DNA from: Guillardia theta CCMP2712
Taxonomy: Eukaryota; Cryptophyceae; Pyrenomonadales; Geminigeraceae
Length of the DNA: 64,000 nt
Direction of reading: 5' to 3'
Assembly: GCF_000315625.1 (NCBI RefSeq)
Contig: NW_005434624.1
Coordinates: 121,677 to 185,676 of the forward strand
In this document: positions 19,990 through 29,521 of the stretch, in pieces
Layout of the letters: the number at the start of each line of letters is the position of its first letter
Position numbering within the stretch: position 1 is the stretch's first letter
Position numbers and translations under genes: made by a program
Notes under the pieces: model-generated
Seen by the model: the letters and a program-made list of their open reading frames with translations, nothing else
Databases searched by the model: none
Told to the model about the DNA's origin: nothing

Positions 19990-22900
19990 TTACATGGAGC
20001 AGGGGATAAGGCAGACGTCCTGCCCCTCCTTGAGCATGTCGACGTTTTGAAAGTCCGGGTTCAAGTTCAAGATGCTCTGACGGATCTTCGCGTCAGGCCC
20101 AGCAGGGTGGCCGAAGGCGAGGAGCTAGCTCACCTTGGTTGTTGTCTGAAACCTCGCAGCGACGCTGAAGATCGACTCTCCCTCCTTGAGCTGACAGGCA
20201 CATGTTAGCCGAGCACATGGAAGGTAAGGCTGAGCGAGAGTTGGAGATGAGGGAAAGAAGGGAGCGAAGGAGGGAGAAGAAGAGGAGGAGGACTAGGCCA
20301 CAGATGAGCGCGAGGGTCCAGCAACGAGTCAGGTGGCGGATCACCTGATAGATCGGTCCGATGTTGAGCAGAGCTTGCAGCCCTTGAGTCGAGAGGACAT
20401 CAGGATCTTCAAGAGACTGTCGCACGTCAAAAGTGAGTCGTTTTCCTCAACCTCCTGTGCCTCGTCCTTTGCTCTTCTCTCACTTCCTCCTTCTTTCCAC
20501 TCCTTGCCCTCCTCCTCCTCCTCCTTCTCCTTTTCCTCCTCCTCCTGCAAAGAGGACCGTTGTTAGCTCGTCGTTGTCGTCTATTGCGTTGGCTGCAAAC
20601 AGTCGGAGCCAGTTCGTTTCAGCTGAGAACCTCTTCATCTGCAATGGCAGGATCGTCAAGATCGAGGAGGAGAGTTCAAGTGCGAGGAGGAGGAGGAGGA
20701 GGAGGAGGAGGAGGTGGTGGTGGTGGTGGAGGAGGAGGAGGTGGTGGTGCTGGAGGAGGAGGAGGAGGAGGAGGAGGAGGAGAAGGAGGAGGAGGAGGAG
20801 GGGGCACCTGGAGGAGCATAGTCTCGTGTTCGCTGGTACAGTACTTGCACTTCCTGACCTGTGGAGAATGTAACCGTCTCAAGTCTCCAGCATGGCATGT
20901 CGACCTTGATGTCCAGGCACTGGTACGATGAGTACTGCATGCCGGCTATGTCCCTGACAGCCCCTCCCCGCATCCCGTACCCTCTTGCTGATCCTACAAG
21001 GCAGACGCGGAAGGTTGAACCCTCTTGACCTCTGACGGGCCCGAAGGTCAGCTCAGACACGCTTGTCACGCCTACTTGGAGCGCCGACAGGGCCCACTGA
21101 GGAGAGAGCTGCGTGTCCGGGGACAGCGCTATGACGGATGTGTAGTTCCCCCCGGACAAGGTGAAAGTCCAGGAGCTCTTGCAACCCACGTGCGCAAAGT
21201 ACGGAGTCCCCAGCTCAGTACCAGCAAGGGGCGGCAGCCATTGGAGGGAGGAGGGGACGACGTCGAGGTCGATGCAGTAGGGCAGGCTGTAGTAGCCTGC
21301 TGACGTGGCGAGCGGGGACTCAGGGCTGAAGAGGAAGTTGAGATGCTGGGAGCACATGGTGGAATCGTCTCGGGCGACGAAGCAAACGCTTGAGACCGCA
21401 GTCAGCGTCTCCTCCCCTTCGAGCCCTCCAGCCCTACCGGATTCTCTTTCCCGCTTCCTCCTCGGCTGGTGTCCACTGCGAAGATTGAGTCGGGCATAAT
21501 GATGAGGAGGAGAGAAGAAGGAGCGAAGGAGGAGAGAAGGAGGAGAGAAGAAGGAGAGATGGAGAAGGGAAGGAGGAGGGAGGGAGAAGGGAAGGAGGAT
21601 TGCTCCGATTGAGTCGAGGGATTTGCAGAAGGAGGAAGAGAGGCAGGAAGAGAATTTTCACCTGCAATCTTCTGAAGCCCTCAGAGCACTGCGAGTCCAT
21701 GAGCTGGTTGTTGAGACGGTTGTTTGGCACGTTGATATGTGGGACGCACTGAAGAGGATCGATGCGCAGGTCTGGCAGCCCGGGGTCCTCTAGCGATAGG
21801 ATGGAGACGACATTCTGGACGTAGCAGCGTGAGGGAGGAGGAGGCAGGTGCTGGGAAGGAGCTTACCTCAGGGTTTGGATCCCTTGCCCGGATGGTGAGA
21901 TTGAGATCCTAAATGGCGGTCGGTGATCAGAACTCACAGCCAGGAAGGTGAAAGAGTGAGTGAGTGAGTGAGTGAGTGAGTGAGTGAGTGAGTGAGTGAG
22001 TGAGTGAGTGAGTGAGTGAGTGAGTGAGTGAGTGAGTGAGTGAGTGAGTGAGTGAGTGAGTGAGTGAGTGAGTGAGTGAGGGAGGGAGGGAGGGAGGGAG
22101 GGAGGGGAGGGAGGGGAGGGAGGGGANNNNNNNNNNNNNNNNNNNNNNNNNNNNNNNNNNNNNNNNNNNNNNNNNNNNNNNNNNNNNNNNNNNNNNNNNN
22201 NNNNNNNNNNNNNNNNNNNNNNNNNNGGAGGGAGGGAGGGAGTGTGGTGGTGGAGGAAGAGGATAAGGGTACCTGGTTGTCTGTTGCAATGAAGCAGACC
22301 TGCTTGTCGCTGGTGAAGAGCACTGACTGCCGGTCCCCGCCTTGCACAAACGTCATCGGAGCCGTTCCGTTGGTGTTGCCGAAGGTGACAGTCACGTTGA
22401 GGAAGAGAGAAGCTACTGAGCAGTGCGGGTTTTGCTGGTACAAGTCTGTAGAGTAGCAGGCTCCCTGCAAGTATCTTGTGCTGGTGGATTTGCTGACGAA
22501 CGCCGGATCCAGCAAGAAGATGCTCGAGTACTGGGGCTGCTCCAGGAAGTTCATTGTAACCGTGTCACCGTAGTCATCGTCGACTGCTGTGAAGAGGAAG
22601 TTGGTGGTGGCTGCTCCTTGCGCGTACTGGAAGGCAGTCATGAAGTGCAGGAGGAGGGAGTGGTAACAGCGCATGCAAGGACGACGAGGAGATCGGACAG
22701 GAACGACAAGGAGGAGAGGAGGAAGAGCAGGCTCAGGAGGACCTGGGAAGGCCATCCGTTCGCCTCAGGCCTGCCGGGCGAGTTGTCTGGATGTCTTGTT
22801 AGCTGCTTCCAGCACGCGGGCAAGTTGACGCAGTCGCTGCTGAAGTCGATGTTGGGGACGTTGCTCTGAAAGCTCTCGTTGGAGAAGAAGGAGAACAACT

Positions 22901-25147
22901 TGCAGGTGGGAGAGAGACCTGGCGGAGGATCAAAAAAGACTCAGTGGCAGAGTTGGAGGGAGGGAGGGAGGGAGGGAGGGGAGGGAGGGAGGGAAGCAGA
23001 GGGGGAGGGGTGGGAAGGGGGGGATGGAGGAGAGGGGAGGATAGGCACGGGAGGCAGGACAGAGAAGGAGGAGAGGGGGGGTTTGCACACAACTGCACCT
23101 GGGGCAACAATCCTTGGCTTGCGGCCGAAGATGTGAATGGTAACACAATGCGGAAGGCCGTAACAACAAGTAGGGCACTTCCTTGCTTGGAAGCACATGG
23201 CGAGCTTGCGGCCAGTGTCCGACTCGACGGGGTGCGCGGCCAACGGGCGACTCCCAAACACTGAGACAGTGAGGAGAGCTGTGTTGTTGGCGGTGGGCTG
23301 CTTGACGAAGAGGTGGCAGTTGGAAGTGCCGGGCGACACCTGCATGGCGTCCTTGCATCCCTGGAGGGCTGCTTGCTGTGTGTCAATCTCCACCGCGTCC
23401 CCCCCAGTCATCGTCTGCAAGCTCCTGTCGCAGAGGAGCGAGTCGGAGACACCCGGCTGGAGGTCCCAGTAGCAGACCTTGGAGGAAGAAAGGTCGTAGG
23501 CGACGGCTGAAACGTTGAAAGAGCAAGAGGACCCAACGAAGCACTCTATGAGCCGTGGTGGAGGCGAATGCCTCGGTCCGAGGGCGACGAAGATAGGGGC
23601 AAGGTTTCTCACCTGCTCCTCCTGTGTCACATGGGGACGGGGACTGTGGTTTAAGGGCCATCGAGCGATGGGGCAGAGAGGACAAGGTGGGAGCGGAACA
23701 AGCATCGACCTGATCAGTTGGATCGACGGTCACGTTGACCACGCCGAAGGTGTAGAGGGAGATGGTAGGGCAGACGATCATGGCGAGTTCCAAGTAGACA
23801 TAGACCTGAAGCCTATCTGTGACCTTGAGCCGGAGAGGGTAAACGGGGCTGCCGTTGGTCTGCCCTTTCATCGGTCCCTGGAGCGCAAGCTGCATCCCCC
23901 CTCCTGCCGCGACGTCGTTGGGGCTGAGCTTCCACTGACCTGCCAACAGAGCGCAACGTGACCCGGAAAGAAGCAAGAAGGTAGAGGAGGTTTAAAGTGT
24001 AAGGAGAAAGAAAGAGGAGTGACTCCAAGAACGAAGAGGCAGTGAGTGAGTGAGTGAGTGAGTGAGTGAGTGAGTGAGTGAGTGAGGGAGTGAGGAGGAG
24101 GAGGTAGTGTCAAGTCGAGTATGGAGAAGAAAAACCGAAATGAACAGGGACAAGTGAAGGGAGGGGAGAAGTTGAGGGGATCGACGTAAACAAGGGCACA
24201 CCTCGAACGCCAGCAGTGTAATCAGAATGGCAGGAAAGTGTATACCCATCGGTCGACACCTTTGCTATATCCCAAGTCATGTCAACGTTGTTACAAGACT
24301 CAACGCAGTTGGTAGCCTTGCTTGCACCGTCCTCATCAAAACCTGACGTCGATCAGAAAGATTCCTAGGGTCCAGGGAGCTCACCTGGAAGCGCAAGACT
24401 GACAGTCCGACTTGCATCTGACACCAGGGGGATGGTGAAGATCGGTAGCATCGGTGCTACGGGAGAGTGATGGTTGTTCAACGGGCTCATCTGATACTCG
24501 TTGTAGCCTGTGCTCGTACCAGCACACTCAGCAAACGTCACCCTGGTAGTCAGGCGGAAAGGAGAGCTGGAGTAGTTCGCCATGGCAGTGCTGCAGAGAC
24601 TATCGCCTGCTTCTGGAGCAGGAGCAAGGCAGATCTGACTTGACGTAGTCGTGCACTGGGAGAACCGATTGACACCCTCGAAGGATGCTATGACTTCAGG
24701 CAGGGAGCTCGAGCAGCTGTAGAGGCGGACGAGATCGTAACGGAGTTGGAAGGCCTTGTGTGCGACGGACCCGACCATGAAGTCTCGGATGCCCACCACT
24801 CTGAACTTCAAGGAGGTAGCTGTCGCACCGGCATCCCCGAGGCTGAATTTGAAGCTTGAGCTGACATCCACCTCCCCGCCCACCCCCCCGGGCGCACCGG
24901 CGCCGAAGAAGGAGCTGTGTACGAGGAGAGAGACATGGAAGAGGATCTTCGCCGGTGCCCTTGTGCACGTAGACACTTGATCTGAAGGGAGGAGCACGTC
25001 CAGATACTGCACGCAATCTTGAGGAGATACCAGCATCTGAGGAACCACCCCGATCCTCTCCCAGGTGAGCGAGCCTGAGATGACGTAGCTTCCCGCCATG
25101 GGGATCCATAAGGCAAGGAGGATAGCGAAGATGATGCTGCAAGTCAT
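19990..25147 (-). CDS. Large secreted or cell-surface protein with carboxy-terminal LysM-like domains
   Basis: The preferred start (25145-25147) opens a signal peptide (MTCSIIFAILLALWIPMAGS). An in-frame ATG at 25393 would add a repeat-encoded Gly/Arg/Gln-rich stretch and bury it. Many exons follow, with Cys- and Asn-Ser/Thr-rich beta-type sequence (NYSSSPFRLTTRVTFAECAG; SCSFNVSAVAYDLSSSKVC; NFLEQPQYSSIFLLDPAFVS), typical of extracellular domains. The end carries two LysM-like modules: CKYCTSEHETML plus FSAETNWLRLFAANAIDDND, with the exon LNIGPIYQ, and then CQLKEGESIFSVAARFQTTT plus ILNLNPDFQNVDMLKEGQDV, closing with CLIPCSM and a stop at 19990-19992. LysM binds N-acetylglucosamine polymers, so a cell-surface or glycan-binding role is inferred. 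Introns contain long microsatellites, and an N gap (22127-22226) interrupts one. Some exon joins are tentative. Confidence 0.7.
20690..20805. repeat. (GGA)n/(GGT)n microsatellite in an intron
   Basis: A trinucleotide array of GGA with GGT blocks lies between two LysM-module exons of the minus-strand gene. It creates spurious poly-Gly, poly-Arg, poly-Ser and poly-Pro frames. Confidence 0.9.
21952..22240. repeat. (GAGT)n then (GGGA)n array with assembly gap
   Basis: About 32 GAGT units (21952-22080) pass into GGGA units, then 100 N (22127-22226), then more GGGA. It lies in an intron of the LysM-protein gene. The true length is unknown because of the gap. Confidence 0.95.
22127..22226. other. 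Assembly gap (100 N)
   Basis: Exactly 100 N, the usual placeholder for a gap of unknown size. Flanking GGGA repeats on both sides suggest assembly failed in the microsatellite. Confidence 1.
22955..22998. repeat. (GGGA)n microsatellite
   Basis: A short GGGA run lies in another intron of the LysM-protein gene. Confidence 0.85.
24041..24090. repeat. (GTGA)n microsatellite
   Basis: About 11 GTGA units lie in a third intron of the LysM-protein gene. This is the same repeat family as the array at 21.95 kb. Confidence 0.9.
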
Positions 25148-25187
25148 TCCAGAACTCTTGCCCCGGCTTTCCCCTTCCTCTGCTCCT

Positions 25188-25305
25188 TGCCCCTGCCTCC
25201 TGCCTCCTGCCTCCTGCCTCCTGCCACCTGTCTCCTGCCTCCTGCCTCCTGCCACCTGCGTCCTGCTTCCTGCTTCCTGCGTCCTGCCTCCTGCTTGCTG
25301 CTCTC
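25188..25305. repeat. 7-base minisatellite (TGCCTCC and variants)
   Basis: Roughly 15 copies of CTGCCTC/CTGCCAC/CTGCTTC lie just upstream of the preferred start of the LysM protein. The unit is not a multiple of three, but the array is short of stops in the long-start frame and encodes Gly/Arg/Gln-rich repeats there. Confidence 0.85.
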
Positions 25306-25592
25306 CCCGCTTTTGATCCGAAGCAGGTGATGGATGTGATGGTTGGATTTGACCTGATATCGGGCCCCCCTCGGAGTTCCCTCTATTTTCCAACTCCCAC
25401 CCTACCTTAGAGTACCCCTCATACCTGGAATTATCAGGTCAAAGGACGGGTCCGATAGAGACTCGAGGACCCCTACCCGCCATTTGATGATTTGATATGC
25501 GCATCCCTGCTTCAGTGCAGAAATTTCTCAGGCCATCTACCCAAGCTGGCTGAAGAACTGGTTTCAGAAGGGGAGCTCGAAGAAGAACCTTG

Positions 25593-25670
25593 TTGAAGCT
25601 GATGCTTTCTTCTTGAAGCTGATGCTTTCTTCTTGAAGCTAAAGCTTTCTTCTTGAAGCTGATGCTCTCC
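25593..25670. repeat. 20-base minisatellite, four copies
   Basis: The unit TTGAAGCTGATGCTTTCTTC is repeated with a period of 20 bases. The third copy carries AAAGCT and the fourth is partial. Confidence 0.85.
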
Positions 25671-25684
25671 CTCGCCAAGAATGA

Positions 25685-25990
25685 CTTTACAAGAACTGGG
25701 TTCCAAAGGAATGTGAAGGCGTTCACGCTGATGACAGTGAGCTTATCTCTTACACCATAACTTACGTATGTAGCAATGGGCACATCTTCTTTCAGCTTTG
25801 CAATCTGGCGATCCAGCATCTTGAGGTGAAGAAGATTAAGCTCACCAGCCTGTTCATGGAGAGGGCTCTCGCAGAGACCCACAACAGAGTCACGACGCAG
25901 CTTCAGAATCCAGCTCGCAAGACGAGGACTTCAACTGGCAGCAGTGCGAAGAAGTCTTATGAGGAGGCAGCAGGTTCTGAGAGTGATTAG
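25685..25990 (+). CDS. Partial ORF, probable last exon or gene remnant
   Basis: The frame is open for 101 codons after a stop, without an early ATG. It reads YKNWVPKECEGVHADDSELI, then HIFFQLCNLAIQHLEVKKIK, and a Lys/Arg/Thr-rich tail ending AAGSESD. Composition is protein-like with a probable helix followed by a charged tail. An acceptor-like sequence (TTCTTTCAG) lies within it, so the real exon may begin near 25795. An overlapping minus-strand frame (25439-25882) is also open. No family is recognised. Confidence 0.35.
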   Translation, partial: LYKNWVPKECEGVHADDSELISYTITYVCSNGHIFFQLCNLAIQHLEVKKIKLTSLFMERALAETHNRVTTQLQNPARKTRTSTGSSAKKSYEEAAGSESD

Positions 25991-26779
25991 CTGATGGTAC
26001 CGTAGTACGATGGCTTACTTGCTTGTTTGCTTGCAAACAAATAAAGATAGCACTTGTGATGGTTCATGATAGGTAATATTTACTTTAAAGAGATTTAAGA
26101 ATCTCTTTAAGAGAGATTAAAGTATGAAATGAAGTTCTGGGGGATATTTCAAAAGTATTCTACAGGTCCCCTCAGTGTCTAAGCAATCCCTTGATTTCAC
26201 AACTTCTTCAGAAAACCTCCAGGACCTTTCCCACTCCGGAAACCCCCAGAACCTGTAGTCAGTTCAAGGCTAACAAGTTCCATAGAAAAGATGAGTGAAG
26301 AGTCCCCTTGCTGTGTGTGCTGGCACACACCGCCGCGCTATCGCGCTGGCTACCTCCGACCCTCATAAGAGAGCAAAAAGCCTTTTGAGAATGGTAAGAG
26401 ATTTTGAAGAAATATTTTTATTCTTTCGAGATCACAAATGTACCTTTTAAGTGAAAGCAAGGACGAGTAATGCTGATGGCTTACACACAAGAGCTGATCA
26501 ACAGACCCCTCATTGTTCACCGTAGGTCACGAACGAAATCTCTTTCAGTTTCACCGTACCTGATACGACCCCCCCTCGTTTTATGGTCACGAAGGTCAGA
26601 CACTCCTGACCTCGAGCCATCGCAGCCGGCCCTGTAAAGGCACGGCAGGCACGGCAGACTTGAATCGTATGGGATGTAGGAGGAGAGTTCACGTACAGGG
26701 AGACTCATCGTTGAAGTAGTTTTATTTCAGGCACAAGTTCACTCTAAAATCTCATTTCAGGTTAAGATCATGATCACAA
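25991..26779. other. Intergenic region left of the RWP-RK cluster
   Basis: It includes a perfect 9-bp hairpin (AAAGAGATT ... AATCTCTTT, about 26093-26115) and an 8-bp GTGTGTGC/GCACACAC palindrome near 26317. Short minus-strand ORFs at 26510-26708 have no support. Confidence 0.5.
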
Positions 26780-27355
26780 TCACGCAAAAATCTCTGGAGA
26801 CCAATTGGGCATTTTGATGTCGTCGTCGACCCTTGGCAAGTACAGATCTATCCATTCTGCTGGATTCACCATGACAACCTCACCATTTTCTGTAAGATGG
26901 AGAATGGAGTTGTTGTCGTTTTCAAGGTATTCTGGCTCAATTGTTCTGTTCTCTTGGTCTACCAGCATGCTGCACGCATTCAGATCACTGCCCGTTTCTT
27001 CCGATGAAATCTTCTGATCATAAATATATGAAGTATCTGAACTCGCAACGTCCTGTCGATGCTGTGCCGGTAAGAATTCTTGCAGCCATGCTTCGTAGGA
27101 CTCAAAAGCATTTCGATTCATTTGCTGTGCTTCCTGCACCGGCTGAGATCTATTTCCTCCTCGCTTGTACGGCCAGCGGGAGATGCCCAGGCGTCGGCAG
27201 GCAGACTTCAAGCTGGTGAGGGAGATGCCGAGGACGTGAGCAGCTTGATCCTGAGGGGTGTGGAAGAGAGGGGAGAGAGCCTGGAGGGAGAGGGAGACAT
27301 GGGAGGGAGCAGAGGAGCCGGGGCGAGGCCGGGGAGCGATGGAGACTGAAGCCAT
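26780..27355 (-). CDS. RWP-RK domain transcription factor, copy 1
   Basis: This intronless gene encodes 191 residues. The amino terminus is MASVSIAPRPRPG. The RWP-RK domain spans about residues 18-67 (VSLSLQALSPLFHTPQDQAA, LGISLTSLKSACRRLGI, SRWPYKRG), with the signature written as RWPYKR. RWP-RK proteins are plant and algal DNA-binding factors that include nitrogen-response (NLP) and gamete or mating-type (RKD, MID) regulators. A tryptophan motif (YEAWLQEFLP) follows the domain. The carboxyl end has the conserved AEWIDLYLPRVDDDI. The start is placed at the ATG where all paralogues become alike; an upstream in-frame ATG at 27553 gives only unconserved sequence. It is head-to-head with copy 2, 249 bases apart. 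Confidence 0.88.
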   Translation of the reverse strand: MASVSIAPRPRPGSSAPSHVSLSLQALSPLFHTPQDQAAHVLGISLTSLKSACRRLGISRWPYKRGGNRSQPVQEAQQMNRNAFESYEAWLQEFLPAQHRQDVASSDTSYIYDQKISSEETGSDLNACSMLVDQENRTIEPEYLENDNNSILHLTENGEVVMVNPAEWIDLYLPRVDDDIKMPNWSPEIFA

Positions 27356-27604
27356 GGTGGAAGTGCACTGAAGAGAGGTGGGTTGGGAATGATCAGACAA
27401 GGAAAGGCAGCGGATGAGAGGGGGGCGCAGACTAGTAGATATGAAGGTCGGGATATAATTTATTAATGATAATAGACTCGGAGCAACTTGTTGTCGTGCC
27501 AGTGTGAACCCTTGTTGTCGTGCCAGTGCGACCGTCACGTTATCCAATTTCAAGTCACGTTACCTTGTAGTAAACTCAGGGACGGAATTGCTGCGCCTGC
27601 CAAA
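27356..27604. promoter_or_regulatory. Divergent promoter of RWP-RK copies 1 and 2
   Basis: Two TCACGTTA boxes lie at 27535-27542 and 27555-27562. TTGTAGTAAACTCAG (27565-27579) recurs, almost unchanged, in the promoter between copies 7 and 8. An 18-base direct repeat (CTTGTTGTCGTGCCAGTG at 27487-27504 and 27511-27528) also occurs. Regulatory function is inferred from recurrence. Confidence 0.5.
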
Positions 27605-28192
27605 ATGCGTGGATCTTCCGTGGTGGTCGCTCCTCGCTTCCGTCCTCACTCCTCCTTCTCCCCCATCGAAGTCCGCCTCGACATCCCCACCCTCTCCTCT
27701 CTCTTCCATATCTCCCAAAAAGACGCCGCCGCCCATCTCGGAATGTCTCTGAGCAGCCTCAAGTCGGCCTGCCGCAGGCTTGGGCTGACGCGTTGGCCTT
27801 TCAAGCGGGGGAAGAGATCCCTGACGACGATGCACGGATCGTTCAGACCGGAGGAGGGCTCGGCGAGCGCTACGGCAGCGTCAAGTGGCAAGACAGGAGC
27901 GCAGGAAGGCTACGGGTCATGCCAGGATGGGGCTGGGCTGGGCTGGGCGGACGCGGTTACAGAAGGCAAGGTGGGGCAGGAAGAAGGAGACAAGGAGGGA
28001 ATAGCCGGGGAGGATGATGTAGGGTCATGGCAATCAGAGGACGGGCAGGCAGGGGATGTTGAAGAGGAGACGGGGATGGGTCTGGAGAAGGGAGGGAGGG
28101 GGCAGGTTGGAGAGGATGGCTGGGTAGGATGGTACACGGGATGGGAGGAAGAAGGAGCATACCAAGGGGAGGGGGGGATGCTTTTTCAATGA
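27605..28192 (+). CDS. RWP-RK domain transcription factor, copy 2
   Basis: This intronless gene encodes 195 residues starting MRGSSVVVAPRFRPH. The RWP-RK domain includes VRLDIPTLSSLFHISQKDAA, MSLSSLKSACRRLG and LTRWPFKRGKR. The rest is a Gly/Glu/Ala-rich, low-complexity acidic region ending in WVGWYTGWEEEGAYQGEGG, the local version of the family's carboxyl tryptophan motif. It is almost identical along its length to copy 5 at 32.5 kb, including synonymous sites, so the duplication or gene conversion is recent. An in-frame ATG at 27488 extends into the promoter repeat and is unlikely to be used. Its 3' end faces copy 3. Confidence 0.85.
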   Translation: MRGSSVVVAPRFRPHSSFSPIEVRLDIPTLSSLFHISQKDAAAHLGMSLSSLKSACRRLGLTRWPFKRGKRSLTTMHGSFRPEEGSASATAASSGKTGAQEGYGSCQDGAGLGWADAVTEGKVGQEEGDKEGIAGEDDVGSWQSEDGQAGDVEEETGMGLEKGGRGQVGEDGWVGWYTGWEEEGAYQGEGGMLFQ

Positions 28193-28291
28193 AAATTTAT
28201 CAAAATTTACTTCTTCCTCACTCACTTTCGACAGTGTGTATTAATGATTGATATTTATTTTATTTGAAGAGCAGATATATTAAGTTTTGAT

Positions 28292-28849
28292 TTAATAGAA
28301 AGGTCTGATATGCATGTCATCGTCTTCGCATGTGACAAACCACTTTATCCATTCACCCATTCTATCGTTGGCTTGATTTGAGGTATCTTCATCACCGTCC
28401 TCGACTACTAAGAACTCGTTTGCTAGTGCCTCATTCACTTGCTCCTCGCAAAAGAGATGTGCCCTTGGAGAGAACTCATCTATCCAGGAGTTTGTTGCTT
28501 CTGATTCACCTTGCAGAGCACTTGTGGAATGTTTGTTCTGGTACAAAGTGGCAGATTCTTCAAACCAAGCAGTCACGATTTCCGTTCTTGTTTCGCTTGT
28601 GATACTATCATTTGATTCTTTCTTTGTTCCACGCCTGTATGGCCAGCGAGGTATTCCAAGGCGTCTGCAAGCAGACTTCAAGCTGGTCAGGGAGATTCCG
28701 AGGAGCTGTGCAGCTTGATCTTGCGGTGTATTGAAGAGTGGCGCAAGAGCATCGACACTGAGGCGAACCTCGAGGGGCGACTGACGCTCTCCAGCCCGAG
28801 GGCGAGGTGCGATGGTGACGGAGTCTTGGTTGAGAAATTGCGAGGCCAT
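28292..28849 (-). CDS. RWP-RK domain transcription factor, copy 3
   Basis: This intronless gene encodes 185 residues starting MASQFLNQDSVTIAPRPRAG. The domain includes VRLSVDALAPLFNTPQDQAA, LGISLTSLKSACRRLGI and PRWPYRRG, the closest match here to the RWPxRK signature. After it come TAWFEESATLYQ and NSWIDEFSPRAH, and the carboxyl end has EWIKWFVTCEDDDMHIRPFY. It is more divergent in DNA from copies 1, 4, 7 and 8 than they are from one another. It is tail-to-tail with copy 2, 99 bases between stops. The frame stays open upstream to 29053, but paralogue comparison favours the internal ATG. Confidence 0.85.
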   Translation of the reverse strand: MASQFLNQDSVTIAPRPRAGERQSPLEVRLSVDALAPLFNTPQDQAAQLLGISLTSLKSACRRLGIPRWPYRRGTKKESNDSITSETRTEIVTAWFEESATLYQNKHSTSALQGESEATNSWIDEFSPRAHLFCEEQVNEALANEFLVVEDGDEDTSNQANDRMGEWIKWFVTCEDDDMHIRPFY

Positions 28850-29521
28850 GTCTGGAAGGTGGCAGGAGCTTCTTGTGCGTTGCAGGATAATCAGAGGGTG
28901 GAGCGAGGAACGTGGAGTGCTGGTGGCGGGGAGGGACTCCTTTTTATTGGGGGCTTCCCTTACCGGGATCGCATCACTTGGGACGAAGCACGTCGCACAC
29001 GTCATCTCCCAGCGAAAAATTAGTTTCATAGAACCACTTTGACTAGACAACACATCGATCCGCCAAACGAGGGATTTCTCTGTTTTCTCGAATATGCCTG
29101 TTTGCCGAAAATGAAGCGATGCGATTAAACAGGTTATTATCTTCCAAAAGCCTCAATGTTGTAGCCCTTCATCGATCGAATTGCGATGCTGATCCGACCG
29201 ACTGTTTTAGATCGCACTCCTCATGTCCCGAAGAAATCTCCCAAAACACGTATTTTCAATGTTGCGACACGCCTCCAGCGATCTGAGGCGAGCTCAACGT
29301 GTCGTTGCGCCGTGCCGCATCCCGACAGTCCGCCTCAGGACATGTTGGTGTTTTTTTTGTTTCAATTTTTAGTTAAAGTATCATCAAGCTTGCCTCAATC
29401 TATTGCTATTGAAAACTGAAGGACAGCTAGTTGAGACTCCTGCCAACCTGACTCAAGAGACCTTACGTGATAATCTGCCATGCTCGCCTGGCTCTCCGTG
29501 GCGGGGCCGGGGAAGGGGAGG
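28850..29521. other. Intergenic region between RWP-RK copy 3 and the methyltransferase gene
   Basis: This is the divergent upstream region of both genes. No TCACGTTA box is seen; CACGTC and ACACGTCA occur near 28985-29005. No RNA gene or ORF is supported. Confidence 0.4.

Noticed and set aside
20433-20931. Poly-Arg, poly-Gly and poly-Trp frames
   Set aside because: They translate the GGA/GGT microsatellite within an intron of the LysM-protein gene.
18969-22080. CAGT and GAGT arrays considered as CRISPR-like repeats
   Set aside because: They are simple tetranucleotide microsatellites without spacers, in a eukaryotic genome.
21927-22456. ORFs running through the N gap
   Set aside because: They cross 100 unknown bases and tetranucleotide repeats; no coding claim is possible.
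26510-26708. Two short minus-strand ORFs (60 and 63 codons)
   Set aside because: They overlap in different frames, have no homologue in the other RWP-RK sets and no splice context.
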